29,613 nt of DNA from Hymenoscyphus infarciens (GCA_001414345.1 LLCB01000493.1:1-29613); one strand, 5' to 3'; positions 9,311 through 20,312 are shown, counted from the first letter of the stretch. Notes: a model not told the origin generated them from the letters alone. A program made the numbers and translations.

Positions 9311-11640
9311 ATTAGAAATAAATTAATTAGATAGTATTTCTATCTTTAATAATTAAAAAAGTAGTATTTATATTAATTACCGTAGTTTATAATCTCTATT
9401 TATTTATAATAGATAGTAAAAAGTTTATTTTTAATACTAATACTATAATAGAATTTAGTTTGAAAAGCTAATATAAATTAAGGTTTTCTAGTAAATATAA
9501 TTACTTTAAAATAGTAATTAAAATAGTAAATCTATTAAATAAAATTTTTAGCTAGTCTTTAAGTATCTATAATAAAATAATATAGTATAAATATTAAATT
9601 CTTACTAAGTTAGTTAATAAAGATTAATATAGTATTAAAAATAATTTAAAACCTATAAAGAAATATTATATAAAGTAGTTAAATACTAGTAAGAAGTAAA
9701 GAAATCTTTATTATTTAGTATATTAAAGATAAGAGTATTTATAAGCTTAGTAATTTACTAGATATCTTCTATACTCTAAATCTATTCTAATCTAGTAGTA
9801 GTATTATATTAATAACTAGTATATCTTTTTTATACTTAAATAAGTATTAAATGCTTAGTTATAAGCTTTTTAGATTTATTTTATATAAAGTTTAATATTC
9901 TTTTAAATATATAACTATTTTTTAAAAAAGAGTAAAGTATTTAATAAAATAGAGTATTTATTTCTTAGTTTATTATATTCTTTTTAAAATAAGTATAAGT
10001 TATCTTCTCTTAGCTTTTAAATTATATTTAAACTTATTTCTAGAATAATATTTAATTAAATTATATTAAGAGCTATAGTTTACTCTTATAAAAAGGTTTA
10101 AGTAAATATAATATTAATTTAAAAGTTTAAAAGTAGCTATCTTATTTAACTTAATTATATATTTGAATATTTTCTTTATATTAGCTTAGTATATCTACTT
10201 TTTAATTATCTTTCTTAAATATAAATTAGATTTAAAAGTTAAAGTCTAATAAGAACTCTATTTATTATATTTACTTAGTTATAAGTAGCTTAGTTATTAT
10301 AAAGTCTTCTAGTAATCTATTGTTTAAAAAGATATTAAAATACTTTTAATAAGATATTAGTTTAAGTTACTACTTCTTAAATACTTTTATAATAGTAGAT
10401 AATTCCTTATTATAAATTCTCTAATTTAATTTATAACTAACTAGTATATAAGATTAAAAACTAATAAAGTATTAAAAGCTATTATAATATTATAAAAATA
10501 CTTTTATTATTACCTTTTAAAATAAAATCTATTTCTAGTTTTATATTATAATTAAAGTTAAAGTAATATAAAGCTTAAATTAAAAGTAAATAAGTTTTTA
10601 ATTTTTTAAAAGCTTTTTTATATATAAATATCTACTATTAAAAGGACTTTAAAAAGTATATTATTATAGTTAAAGGTTTAGTAATTTTACTAAAGTCCTT
10701 AATAAATTATTTAGAGAATCTATAGAATCTTAAATAAGATTTTATACTTATTATAGTATTAGATTAGACTTAGATTTATAATGGTTTAATCTTTTTAAAG
10801 TTAACTTTAAGTCTTTTTATACTTAAGATATACTTTAAGTACTTAAGTCTAATAATACTAAATTTACTTTTCTTAATATTTACTTAAAGTCTTATTTCTT
10901 AACGCTAATTTAGAACTTTTCTAACTTATTTCTTATATTCTTTAATAGTATTTAAATAAATCAGAATATTATTTAAATAGTTAATTAAAATATTATTTAT
11001 ATAATATTAATAAATAGTAGATTTATTATAAAGTTTAAAAAAAAGAATTTTATAATATATATAAATATTATACCTAGTTTTAAATATAGTTATCTTTTCT
11101 AAGTTAGAGTCTATTTAAATATAATAAAAAGCTTATTATATATCTAACTTAGTAAAAATCTTAGCTATTTTTGTTTTTAAAAGAAGTTTATTAATTTAAA
11201 AGATTAAGTAAAGATTATTTTAAATAAAAGTATTTAGTTTTTTATAATTAATCTAAAACTATAGCTTATTATTATTAAGTATCTTAATAAAAAGTATTAA
11301 AGAGATAAAAGAGCTATTACTATTAATAATAAAGCTCTTATTTAGATTAGTTATAAGATACTTCTTTATTACTTATAACTTTATAATTAACTATTAATAT
11401 AAAAGAGTATATAAGATTAGAAGTAGTTTATTTAGAGTAATTTTATAATTATCTTTATAGTATAAGAAAAGTTTATCTAATACTACCTTTAAGAATATAT
11501 TACTAAATTAAAAGTAGTACTTTAAGAGTTAGAATCTTATTAAAGTTTTAGTTTTATTATTATTTTTAAAAGAGACTAACCTTTTATTAATAATCTAGTC
11601 TAGTTTATAAAGACTTATTATAAAAAACTCTATTTTTATA
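9005..11640 (-). mobile_element. RIP-destroyed Ty3/gypsy retrotransposon pol
   Basis: Minus-strand translation keeps recognisable gypsy motifs between many stops. Near 11050-11165 is the RT start TKLDI..AF (ancestral TKLDIRxAF type), followed by FKTRYN, then ILIYLNTIKEY (ancestral YLDDILIYS-type box) around 10900-10980. Next, around 10640-10720, comes LYKLFIKDFSKITKPL, the RNase H-proximal FYRRFI.DFS.IAKPL motif. Integrase and a chromodomain-like tail would lie toward 9005, but I cannot read them securely. The DNA is extremely AT-rich with very few CpGs. Nothing here is expressed as a protein. 9005-9310 is repeated in the same orientation at 25672-25975. Confidence 0.82.
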
Positions 11641-12345
11641 ATAACTTACTATTCTAAATTACTAGTATTTATAAAAATACTAATACTTATATACTAATAG
11701 TATAAATTAAGATACTAAATATATTAATATCTAATATTTATATATAGAAGAGATTAAGGTTTAAATATTATATATTTAGCTTTTTAGCTATTATTTAGTA
11801 TTAGCTATATTAGATAAAACTTAGTTATTATTATTAATAGAGCTTAGTAGAATTCGATCTCTTATATATAAATACTTCTACTTAGAATAAGAGAAGGCTA
11901 ATTTTAGTTACTTCTTTTATATTAGTATTTAGTATTTATATATATTATTCTATTAAATATTATTTCTTTTATATTAGTATTTTATATTTATATATATTAT
12001 TCTATTAAATATACTCTTATATACTTCTTTAATAGTTATATATATTTTATATTATTATATAAAAAGACTAAAATTAGCTTTCTCTTATTTTAAGTAGAAG
12101 TATTTATATATAAGAGATCGAATTCTACTAAGCTCTATTAATAATAATAACCGAGTTTTATCTAATATAGCTAATACTAAATAATAAGAGCTAAAAAGCT
12201 AAATATATAATATTTAAAACTTAATCTCTTCTATATATAAATATTAGATATTAATATCCTTAGTATCTTTAGTTATATAAGTATTAGTAATTCGTACCCT
12301 CGGCGTATAAGTATCGGCAATTTCACGAATACCGGTGAATTAATA
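11640..12345. mobile_element. Foldback-like element (700-bp imperfect palindrome)
   Basis: Two arms of about 350 bp face each other around 11990-12060. The left arm (11640-11960) is the reverse complement of the right arm (12070-12345), with one small deletion in the left arm. Shared inner landmarks are the AATAATAATAACCGAG-type tract and AGCTAAAAAGCTAAATATAT. The final 75 bp of the right arm (12270-12345) still has its CpGs (TACCCTCGGCGTATAAG, ACGAATACCGGTGAA), whereas the matching end of the left arm carries TpA at the same positions. A partial copy lies at 23860-24250 and a core fragment at about 28795-28870. No transposase ORF is visible. This could be a MITE/foldback DNA element or two LTRs of an unidentified element joined head to head. 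Confidence 0.65.
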
Positions 12346-12840
12346 CTACGGGAAGTTGGTTTACCTTTCCACTACTATGTGTATCATCGTTCAAAACACA
12401 GAAGAGACTCACGAAAATTCCCTCGAATTCATTCCAATTTCCATCATCAAATTTTATAATGCCTAAGTACCTTAGGCAATCCATTTGCAAGTTCATTTCT
12501 TTGCCTCCCCGAGAATGCTTTCCTAGCATCTGACCCCTTGACTTCATACAAAACACGCTCTTTTATTACACAAATACCTCCAGAAGAGGCATGGGCTGCG
12601 CTTCTGTTGATCGCTCGCAAAACCTGCCATATGTGCCCGGAAAGTCTCGAAACGTAGTTGTCGTCATCAAAACGTAATAAAAAAGAAATAGCAACATTTG
12701 CAATCACCGTCATCATTCTCGTCCCCCTTCAAAGTTCACGCGTGGAAAAGAGGAGAGATCTCAAACACCCGCTTGAAATATATCAACAAAGAAGAGAAAA
12801 TCCTGCCACACCCTACAACAGTAGATAGGTGAAAGATCGA
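12346..12840. other. Transition DNA and 3' flank of the RING gene
   Basis: Base composition changes sharply from AT-rich relics to normal genic DNA here. I see no recognisable coding sequence. Short minus-strand frames at 12323-12716 overlap one another in different frames and resemble no family. The segment probably contains the 3' UTR and terminator of the RING-H2 gene, which ends at 12841. Confidence 0.5.
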
Positions 12841-14682
12841 TCATCGTCTCCTATCACCACTCCCCCGAAGCAGATTTCGAATCCACGACCCGGGCCCACC
12901 AGCACCACCACCCTCAGATCTCGACTCGGAACCCCGCGTTGAAGCCTGCTGCGAACCCCTTCTCTGAGCTCTCTGCTCACCATCCCTGCTACTCCGCGAA
13001 TTCCCAGTATCCTGGCGAGAATATCTCGGTCTTGGAAATAAAGGCACCGTACCAGAGATGTTCGACGATCGTGAGCTCTCTTCTCGGGTTCGTTCCGAAC
13101 CTGGATCTAAATTGTAGTTTGAGTTTGCTCGACGTGACCAGCTAAGAGGGGGGGCTGAATTCGAAGGGGATTCTTGTGTTGGTGTTAGTCTTCCAGCATT
13201 GCGGATGGCGTCTAACCTGGCTTGGTGGTTTCTTCTTTCGGCCTCGCTTCTGCCACCTGTGGTATTGCTTCTGCTTAGTCTCTCTCTCGCACCAAAGCTC
13301 ATTCTCCGGGTTTGCTGACCGATTCCAGATGATAGATTACTGGCACTTGCCCTTCGGTTGGAAGCAGTAGATTCATCCATCCGATCAATTCCTTTTCGGC
13401 AAATTGGGCAAGTGTTGTGTTCACCGAGCCATGCTGATGCACATGTCTCGTGGAACCAATGTGAACAAGGTAAGCAGACAACCTCATCACCTAGATGCAC
13501 ATCATCCATGCACACAGGGCAGTCTGCCTTTCCTTCTGGGCCAAGCATCTTCTCATCCAACTTCTTCTTTGGTAAAGCTGCAATGGCGTCTGGGGGAGCT
13601 GGGCCGGGGGCAGTGGATGTTGGATTCTGCTCCATCAAGGTCGAAATGATCTGATCCAGTGCTTCCTGAGAATAAACGGCATCTCCCGATCTTGCATTTA
13701 CTGGGTTTAGCATAGCTTGTAGGAAGTTTCGAAGAGCTGGGGGAAGTCCAGCACCGGCTTCAGGGCCACGGTTTTGCTGGTGGTGAGGGTCATTGGGGTC
13801 ATCATGGTTGTGATCGTGATCGTAATCGTGATTGTGAGTAGGCCCTCCACCCATGGGAGAGAATAAACTCGCAAGTATCCTGGGATGTTCGTCAGGACTG
13901 TCTCTTGTAGAAATGATAACGAGAACACCTCCTCCACTGGGAGGGATGGGAGGGAGTCGAGAAAGGAGGGGCTCGTACGTATCTATCGGTAGACCACCAG
14001 CCTGAGGACCATCTGTATCTCTGGGTGGTAAATTGCCTGCTTGAAACGTGAATCTTCCTCCCGTGAAGCTTTGTCCATTGGCAGTTCGGCCATTGTAAGT
14101 ACGCAATTGTGGGCCTCCCCCAAATAAAGTATCCGGACCAGATCTTCCAGCTTGACCAGGACGGAGATCGGGACCCATCATTGTTGTTAGCATGTTTTGG
14201 AAGGCGGACATCATGACTTCGGGGTCGTTTGGATGATTGTCTTGGTTGTGTGGGTTTGATTGTCTGCGGTTCATTCGGGTGATGTTGGGACCCATGTGCC
14301 GAACGGTCTGGGTGAAGATGATGCCTCCTCTTGGGCTATGGCGGATGGTTTCTTCGATATCTGCCTCCTCCGGATCTGAATTTGATTCCTCCCATGGGTT
14401 ATGGTTATGGAGATCTCGAATTTCGGGGGGAATATTCGGTGGGGCGCTCTCTGGTCTTGGGTCGTTCTCCGGAGTTATCTAACATAGTCAGTATCATATA
14501 AAAGGGATTCAAAGATTCCACCAAGGGCTTACTATTTCTGTCACCTCGCCTTCGCATGTAGGGCAGACTAAGCGGTGGTCGTCAAAGTACCACTCGGAAT
14601 GGCATTGGTGACAAAAGACGACTTCCCTCTCGCGGGCATCCAACCCTCGTCCTCGGCCATGTCTCTCCGGGCTGTCTGCCAT
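12841..14682 (-). CDS. RING-H2 E3 ubiquitin ligase, RNF115/RNF126 type
   Basis: Two exons, 14682-14533 and 14478-12841, are separated by a 54-bp intron (GTAAGC...TTAG with branch CTGAC). They join in frame (TEI-ITPENDP) into 595 residues. Residues 23-50 form the N-terminal zinc finger FCHQC...CPTC typical of the RNF115/126 (BCA2) group, which binds ubiquitin. Residues 370-409 form a C3H2C3 RING (CPVC...CSHWFH..C...CPIC) that recruits the E2. The middle is low-complexity, with a His/Asp-rich stretch near residues 265-286, and the Ser/Arg-rich tail is probably disordered. Known animal members act in protein quality control and receptor trafficking; the fungal substrate is unknown. The start is set at MADSPERHG; the frame is also open upstream to an ATG at 14874, which I take as 5' UTR. 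Confidence 0.88.
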
Positions 14683-15855
14683 GGCGTCTTGGAGGCCGTG
14701 GAAGGCGGCGAGCGCTGTTAAGCCGAGACTTACAGCCAGGCCTGTATTGCGGAGTAATCGGAAAGCCGTTTTGAAGATGGACGCCTGGACAGGCTCAATA
14801 CAATCGAAGATGGCGAATTTATGGGTTGGCGGAGGGTTGATTGTTCGTTTGTATTGGGATGCCGCAACAACCAAGGTAAACAGCTAGACCGTACTAGTGT
14901 GCGGTAGCAATCAAAAGTAATAGGTAGTGGTCGCGCGAAGTTTCGTGGCAAGGTGCCTTGTGGTTGACCTTGACTTTCGGGAGAGGGAGAGGGCCTTGTT
15001 TGATAGGCGTGATAGGTAATCACGATGAGGGGTATAGGTATCCAGAGCTGAGCTGGGAAAATCTGCGGGAGTCGGATCTGCTGTGAATTGTGAATGTGCT
15101 GAGAGCCTGACGCGGCTGAGTCGTGGGAGATGCAGGTTATGAGTAACAACGAGTTCGAGGTTCGCGTCTTCTAGTATTCATATAAGGATGTTGTACTCTT
15201 GACTTGGGCCGTCCTCGGACGCAGTGTAGCTCCCGTCGATCCCTGCAGGTGGTGCTATCGATAGCTACAGTCCAAGTACTCGTTGCTACCGACGTCTCCT
15301 GTCAAGGTGAAATTGGTACCAATTGGGAACAATGAAAACAAATCGTCGTCAATAGCTGGCCGGTGGACCCTTTTGGAGTCAACAAATCAGAATTGGGATT
15401 GTCTAGAATAAAGTGATGAGTCGAAGGCGTTCTTCTCCAACCAACATACGTGTTCTTTGTTTGATTCTACCACTTTCTCTTCCCTTCTCCCTGAGAGTCT
15501 GACCGAAACCTCCCCTTTGGGCTGAATTGACCATCGCTAGAACCTCCGAACACCGGTACTCACCTGCACGTATATCACAATGGTGTAGATTAGTCTTGAA
15601 GACTTCTGTAGACTCCTAGGCTGTGTTGCCGGTTTCTTCCAATTTACACAATCATCACCATGCAAATAAAATACTCTTGGAGGGGAATATCATGTTCATT
15701 ACGCCAACGCATACCCATTCCCATAAAAAAAATGTATTCATACAATATTAACAACCCGTAACCCATAGCAAACAAGCCTGCCACCATTATCATGATAATT
15801 CCCTCCTCCCAAGAAGTCTCCCACCATAATTCTCCATATCCCCATAACTGACCGA
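14683..15855. other. Intergenic region between RING gene and FIS1
   Basis: About 1.2 kb without a recognisable gene. It should contain the 5' UTR and promoter of the RING gene (near 14683-15200) and the 3' UTR of FIS1 (near 15855). A 139-codon minus-strand frame at 14730-15149 has biased, non-homologous-looking sequence and overlaps the presumed leader. I see no tRNA-like cloverleaf and no intron-joined gene. Confidence 0.5.
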
Positions 15856-16598
15856 CTACCTCTTCCTCGCACCAATCCCCTTGAAAATCATACCACCAAC
15901 CACGCCCGCCGCAATCGCCACCCCACTTAGAATAGCAACACCCATTAGTCCCTCCTTGGCAACCTTGTCATCAATCAACCCCCTCAGACTCTCGGCTTGG
16001 AGATTGGCGGGTTCCTTATCCAGCAACAGATCGTTATACCGCCGTGACTCTGCGTAGTTTCCGAGCTTGTAGTTTCCAAGGGCGAGGTAGTAGAGGCATT
16101 CTCGTCGACGCTCGGGAGACGTGCGGAAGATGTCTGAGAGGAGACGGACGCCCTCTTGTTGGTCGTTGCGTGTGTTGGATTTAATGAGACCCTGAGACAA
16201 GGAAAATTAGTAAAAGGCTGGCAGGGGCGGAAAGAGCAGAACATGCCCAAGCAAAGTTGAATTTCGTTTGGACCCCGACGTGGACACCCTCCTTTTCATA
16301 TTGAGAGCGAAGGACTTGGAGTTCTGCTGGCTTCAGTGGGCTGTGGGCTGGTCAGCGTTGTGGTCTTTCCTCTGGCTTGACGGATCTTTGAGATGGCAGC
16401 CGTCGGGTGTTTTCGTCTCGGCGGGAAGGAGCAGAAAGTAGAACTAACCTCTCAGCATCGGCAGCATCTAGAGCAACCCGTCTGGTTAGCAAAGCGGTCT
16501 CGAGTTGGTATGCGTTAAGAAAAATCGCAAAATGGGTATAAAGGACAAGCTTCGGATCCAAAGTTTGATTAGGCATACTTACAAGGTAATGAGCCCAT
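15856..16598 (-). CDS. fis1: Mitochondrial fission 1 protein
   Basis: Four exons: 16598-16583, 16467-16449, 16340-16247 and 16191-15856, giving 154 residues, the normal length. Introns 1 and 2 are GT-AG; intron 3 (16246-16192, 55 bp) is GC-AG (TTGG|GCATGT...TCTCAG|GGTC). Spliced, it reads through the family hallmarks: N-terminal MGSLPYAADAESPL, the FNFAWGLIKS helix, [20 protein letters not shown] (TPR-like repeat), then a C-terminal membrane anchor rich in Gly/Ala/Val and a basic tail ARKR. Fis1 is a tail-anchored protein of the mitochondrial and peroxisomal outer membranes; in yeast it recruits the dynamin Dnm1 through adaptors. It is divergent from SPC24 across 327 bp. The tiny first two exons (16 and 19 nt) are supported by frame and by conserved residues. 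Confidence 0.93.
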
Positions 16599-16925
16599 CT
16601 TGAATTTCTTTTCTCTAGTAGTCAAGTAGAATTTGTTGGTAGAGTCGTATTGGGCTTGTAAGGAAGTAGCGATGTATGGGTGGAATAGCTTTTGGAAGTT
16701 GTGGTTGACTTGAGGAAGCAGGTGCTTGTGGCGTTGTTGAAGTGGCTTGTGACTTGCGGGTACGTCACCGGGTTCTGCCACACAAAATCGTTGCCGGGCA
16801 GTTGCTATGGGGCGCTCTTTCCGCGATAAACATTCACAATCGCCCATCAATTGCTTCTAAATCCTGTCTTTGCGCAAAGTCCATCACATCGGTAATTACC
16901 TCAATATAATCTTCTAAATCCTAAA
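16599..16925. promoter_or_regulatory. Divergent FIS1/SPC24 promoter region
   Basis: These are the 327 bp between the start codons of two head-to-head genes, so both core promoters must lie here or in first introns. I see no clear TATA box. A short minus-strand frame at 16569-16850 crosses the FIS1 start in another frame and is not a gene. Confidence 0.5.
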
Positions 16926-17639
16926 ATGCTTCTCGACGAGAACCCCGCGCTGGTAAGTCGAATCCCGACCGAAGTCGCGTATTTTCTAATAATCGACAGC
17001 TCATCCAACACACGCTTGGAAACTTCAACATCGCGCCCGACAAAGCCGCAGTCGCAAGAATCAATGATTCCCTCTCCACCCTCGAACAAGCGCGGAATCT
17101 ACGAATGCGAGAAGCAGAAAGTTCTTTAAAAAGTACGCATTATCCACTTCGCACAACCATGGCGGCTGTCAATCGCGACTAATACCCAATGAACAGAACT
17201 CTCACGGACCCTCACAACCCTAAACAACAACCATCATGATACCGTTAATTCCCATTCCTCCGCCTCCCACGCCTCGGAAATTGCCTCGCTCGATACCCAA
17301 AAGTTCCGTATCGCGAAAGCAGCCACAGATCTCGAGATTGAAGCCGAGCGTCTCTCTTCCCAACTGGCAGATCTCCAGTCGCGACTTTCAGAACTTGAAT
17401 TACAGGGTGCAGAGGGCGGAATCGAGACGGAGAAACGACAAGCCCTCTTGCAAGATGAATTGAGTCTGAAATTGAAGATTTACAGGAGTCTGGGCTTTGA
17501 TTTGGAGAAGGATGGGGGTGAGGAGTACAACAAGGTTGTTGTGAGGAATGGGAAGAAGGGGGATGTGCATATTGTGAATATGGAGACTGGCAAGTTTTCG
17601 AGGCACTTTTATGCGGGGTACTTTTGGAACACTGTTTGA
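16926..17639 (+). CDS. spc24: Kinetochore protein Spc24 (Ndc80 complex)
   Basis: Three exons: 16926-16952, 17000-17132 and 17197-17639. The two introns (47 and 64 bp; GTAAGT...GACAG and GTACGC...AACAG, with CTAAT branch sites) leave a 200-residue protein. It starts MLLDENPAL, then LIQHTLGNFNIAPDKAAVAR. A long heptad-like coiled coil follows (roughly residues 40-145; for example DTQKFRIAKAATDLEIEAER). The C-terminal globular RWD-like domain ends GDVHIVN....FSRHFYAGYFWNTV. Spc24 dimerises with Spc25 through these parts and docks the Ndc80 complex to Mis12 and CENP-T at the inner kinetochore, coupling chromosomes to microtubules. Length and both ends match filamentous-fungal Spc24. The 27-nt first exon would be missed by simple ORF calling. 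Confidence 0.92.
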
Positions 17640-17951
17640 GTGGAGGGTGTAGGATTCAAGGGCTTATTCGAGGCATGATTAATGAACGGTGGGACGGGTT
17701 CACCCAAAGGTGGGCGGACGTTGGAGTTTTGGCGTTTCCTGTTACGCTAAATACCATGGAGAGCGACAGGTGTGTAAGAAGTCATATTTACGAGTTGGAT
17801 TGGAGAATCCACAAATTTACATAGGACAGATGCTGAGGCAAAAGACACTCCAGATTCCCAATTGACACCGACCCGATCCCAAACACCAATAAAACCCCCT
17901 TCCCCTCCTAGCCCTATTTTCCATTTCACTATCGTTATCGTACAGCTTTCG
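17640..17951. terminator. Convergent 3' ends of SPC24 and the membrane-protein gene
   Basis: These 312 bp separate two stop codons facing each other and must hold both 3' UTRs and polyadenylation sites. No coding sequence is recognisable. Small frames on both strands overlap in different phases. Confidence 0.45.
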
Positions 17952-18773
17952 TCACTGTCCTTTCATGCTCAAACCAGAACTCTTGGAACTTCCACTACTC
18001 CCAGTACTTCCATTGCTACTCGCCTTACCCTTCCTGCTTCCTCCCATCATCAAAACTCCCTTCTCAAAAGCATCCTTCTCCTGTCCAGCACCAGTACCAC
18101 CAAGATTGGTAGTAGGCGGAGTCCTAGCTCTACCAGTATTCATCGCTATCCCAGGTGTCTCCTCATCCCTCCTCCCCCTCTTCACTTCCGCCATCCCTAA
18201 CCTCGCACCACTAAACATATTACTCAGCGTAGGTAAACTTCCCGATGTCAAACTCCTCTTATGTCGCCGTCCATGATCGGCAGGTAACTCGAGACGAGAA
18301 TTTATCTTCGTCCAAAGGCCTTCTTCTTCACTTGGGTTATCCATTCTCCATCCTCCCACGCCTTCGAAATCCCGGGTTGGACCGATGGATGTATTAAGAC
18401 CAATGCAGGAATTGGGACTGGTGAGGATGGCTTGGGGATCGGACATAGAGTGGGTTAGACCTATTGGTGTTACTGTCCCCGTGGCACTGTACGAGCTCGA
18501 GGAAGAGGTTCGTCGTTTTCGTCGTCGGTATGAAGGTGGAGGTGGGGAGGAGAGGGATTGGTTTTGTGGAGGGAAGGGATGGATGTATTTCGAGGTACTA
18601 CCGCCGAGGAGGTAATGAGGGATTACGGCGAGAGCGAGGTCGATGTAGATTAATGTGAATCGGAAGAGTAGGACTGAAACTGCGAGACAGGTTGTGAAGA
18701 CTGCGAAGAGGGTGACGGGGAGGGAGAAGATGAATAAGAGCGGCAGGGTCAGGGTCTTGCTGAGGATTGCCAT
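17952..18773 (-). CDS. Uncharacterised fungal membrane protein with disordered tail
   Basis: A single-exon gene of 273 codons if started at MAILSKTLTLP; an upstream in-frame ATG at 18848 would add 25 polar residues and hide the hydrophobic N-terminus. Residues 8-56 are strongly hydrophobic (LPLLFIFSLPV, CLAVSVLLF, FTLIYIDLALAVIP). This fits two closely spaced membrane helices, or one signal anchor plus a re-entrant segment. The rest is basic, Ser/Pro/Gly-rich and probably cytosolic, with RRRKRR near residue 82, a WRMDNPSEEEGLWTKI patch (the most ordered-looking piece of the tail, possibly the conserved functional site) and a Ser/Gly/Lys C-terminus. I recognise no named family. It diverges from the scn1-like gene across 342 bp. 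Coding status is supported by length and by composition unlike the shadow frames. Confidence 0.72.
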   Translation of the reverse strand: MAILSKTLTLPLLFIFSLPVTLFAVFTTCLAVSVLLFRFTLIYIDLALAVIPHYLLGGSTSKYIHPFPPQNQSLSSPPPPSYRRRKRRTSSSSSYSATGTVTPIGLTHSMSDPQAILTSPNSCIGLNTSIGPTRDFEGVGGWRMDNPSEEEGLWTKINSRLELPADHGRRHKRSLTSGSLPTLSNMFSGARLGMAEVKRGRRDEETPGIAMNTGRARTPPTTNLGGTGAGQEKDAFEKGVLMMGGSRKGKASSNGSTGSSGSSKSSGLSMKGQ

Positions 18774-19115
18774 TTTACCAATCTTTTGGTGTTGTCGTTC
18801 ATCGTCAATTGTACTGTTCCTTTTGAGAAGGCTTTTCTGATGAAACAAAGTTTAGGACTAGAGGGACGGAGGAGGAGGGACGGCGTGAAGGAGATCAGCC
18901 CCGCCTTTACATGTGATGGAATGTGGGGAAGCGAGGCCTCCCATGACGCTGGGGAAGAGTGGGGCTGAGACGATCTGGGGAAACTTTACAAGTACCCGAC
19001 CCGACAGTATCGACGAACGGGCCCGAAAGGACGCGACGCTCACCACCACAACTCTATTTGATTTGCTCGGATGAAGAAGTAAGGAGATGCTTCTCAAGCG
19101 ACAACGCTTTTCAAG
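18774..19115. promoter_or_regulatory. Divergent promoter region between membrane-protein gene and scn1
   Basis: 342 bp lie between two start codons pointing apart. A short minus-strand frame (18858-19097) has no resemblance to a known protein. No specific motif stands out. Both 5' UTRs presumably start here. Confidence 0.45.
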
Positions 19116-20312
19116 ATGTGCAATTCAGATGAGCATCTTCCCACCGAGAATGTGACACCGACAAGCCACGATGAAGAGCCTTTTCCATGGCACTTGGGTG
19201 TGTACGATGTCCATTGTCACCCTACCGATATAATGGGACAAGTTCCTGAGATTCCGGGGATGAAAGCTCGGGTTCTGACGGTTATGGGAACGAGAGGGGA
19301 GGACCAGGAACTTGTTGCTCAGGTGGCTGATACATACGGTGTGAAATCATCTTCGACTCTCGAGAATTTGACGAAAGATGAGTGTATAGTACCCTGTTTT
19401 GGGTGGCACCCTTGGTTTTCACATCAAATGTATGACGATACTCTGTCAGAACCAGCAAATATCCGTTCAGACGACTTCAAGGCTTCACATTATCAATCGG
19501 TGTTGACACCCAAACCGGAAGACACCGAGTTCCTCCAATCCCTGCCCCAACCACGTTCTTTGAGAACTTTTCTGTTGGAAACCGAAAACTATTTGGAGAA
19601 ATACCCCCTGGCGCTTGTTGGTGAGATAGGTCTAGATAAGGGTTTCCGTCTCCCGGGTGCGTGGACACCAGAACTTCTTGCTTCAAGAGATACAACCCTC
19701 ACACTAGGAGGAAGAGAAAGCCGGCCTCTCACTCCTTACCGCGTATCCATGGATCACCAGAAATCAATCCTAAAAGCACAGCTGAAGCTCGCTGGGGAAA
19801 TGAATAGAGGAGTCTCCGTTCATGGAGTACAAGCTCACGGCTTCCTCTTCGACGCCCTCAAAGAAAGCTGGACAGGCCATGAACTCGAGGTACTGAGCAA
19901 AAAAGAACGGAGGAAAATCGCTGTCATGCCAGGAAATGGTGAAGAAGATGTTGATAGACCTAAATCAAAGGAGGGAGGTAAACCATTTCCATCGAGGATA
20001 TGTTTACACTCTTATTCTGGTCCACCGGAGACGTTGAAACAGTATTACCACCTTTCAACACCTGCCGACATTTACTTTTCCTTTTCTGAGGTCATTAATA
20101 TGGCGCCTTCGACGACTGCCAAATCACTGGAGGTGTTGAGGTTGGTTCCTGAGGATATGGTTTTGGTGGAGAGTGATTTACACACGGCGGGAGATGTCAT
20201 GGATGGGAAATTAGAGATAATGGTTAGGAAGATTTGTGGGGTGAAGGGATGGGAATTGGAGGAGGGAGTCAAGAAATTAGGGGAGAATTGGAAGAGATTC
20301 GTATTTGGATGA
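19116..20312 (+). CDS. scn1: TatD-family metal-dependent hydrolase, Cut9-interacting Scn1 type
   Basis: An intronless 398-residue protein with the metal ligands of the TatD amidohydrolase fold in order: HxH at 33/35 (YDVHCHPTD), Glu170 (VGEIGLDKG), His236 ([10 protein letters not shown]), His298 (CLHSYSG) and Asp354 (VESDLH). The GWHPWF segment at 96-101 is typical of this subgroup. The insert at about 255-290 (charged, [13 protein letters not shown]) and the N-terminal 25 residues are extra. S. pombe Scn1 was identified as a partner of the anaphase-promoting-complex subunit Cut9; the family as a whole includes 3'-5' DNases, but the substrate here is not known. All five ligands are present, so catalysis is plausible. 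It is convergent with the methyltransferase gene (182 bp between stops). Confidence 0.88.
   Translation: MCNSDEHLPTENVTPTSHDEEPFPWHLGVYDVHCHPTDIMGQVPEIPGMKARVLTVMGTRGEDQELVAQVADTYGVKSSSTLENLTKDECIVPCFGWHPWFSHQMYDDTLSEPANIRSDDFKASHYQSVLTPKPEDTEFLQSLPQPRSLRTFLLETENYLEKYPLALVGEIGLDKGFRLPGAWTPELLASRDTTLTLGGRESRPLTPYRVSMDHQKSILKAQLKLAGEMNRGVSVHGVQAHGFLFDALKESWTGHELEVLSKKERRKIAVMPGNGEEDVDRPKSKEGGKPFPSRICLHSYSGPPETLKQYYHLSTPADIYFSFSEVINMAPSTTAKSLEVLRLVPEDMVLVESDLHTAGDVMDGKLEIMVRKICGVKGWELEEGVKKLGENWKRFVFG

Noticed and set aside
12323..12716. Two overlapping minus-strand ORFs downstream of the RING gene
   Set aside because: They overlap in different frames, lack recognisable motifs and lie where the RING gene's 3' UTR is expected.
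13176..13937. Several 60-98-codon ORFs inside the RING gene on both strands
   Set aside because: Shadow frames of the real coding sequence.
14683..14874. N-terminal extension of the RING protein by 64 residues
   Set aside because: The frame is open, but the internal MADSPERHG start sits a short way before the BCA2 finger; the extension has no recognised domain and is more likely 5' UTR.
14730..15149. 139-codon minus-strand ORF upstream of the RING gene
   Set aside because: No homology recognised, low-complexity Ser/Pro-rich, overlaps the presumed promoter and leader.
16926..17129. 67-codon continuous ORF taken as a gene by itself
   Set aside because: It reads through SPC24 intron 1; splicing gives the conserved Spc24 N-terminus in another frame.
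17862..18276. Plus-strand Ser/Pro/Leu-rich ORFs across the membrane-protein gene
   Set aside because: Antisense shadows with compositional bias; the minus-strand ORF is longer and has a coherent hydrophobic N-terminus.
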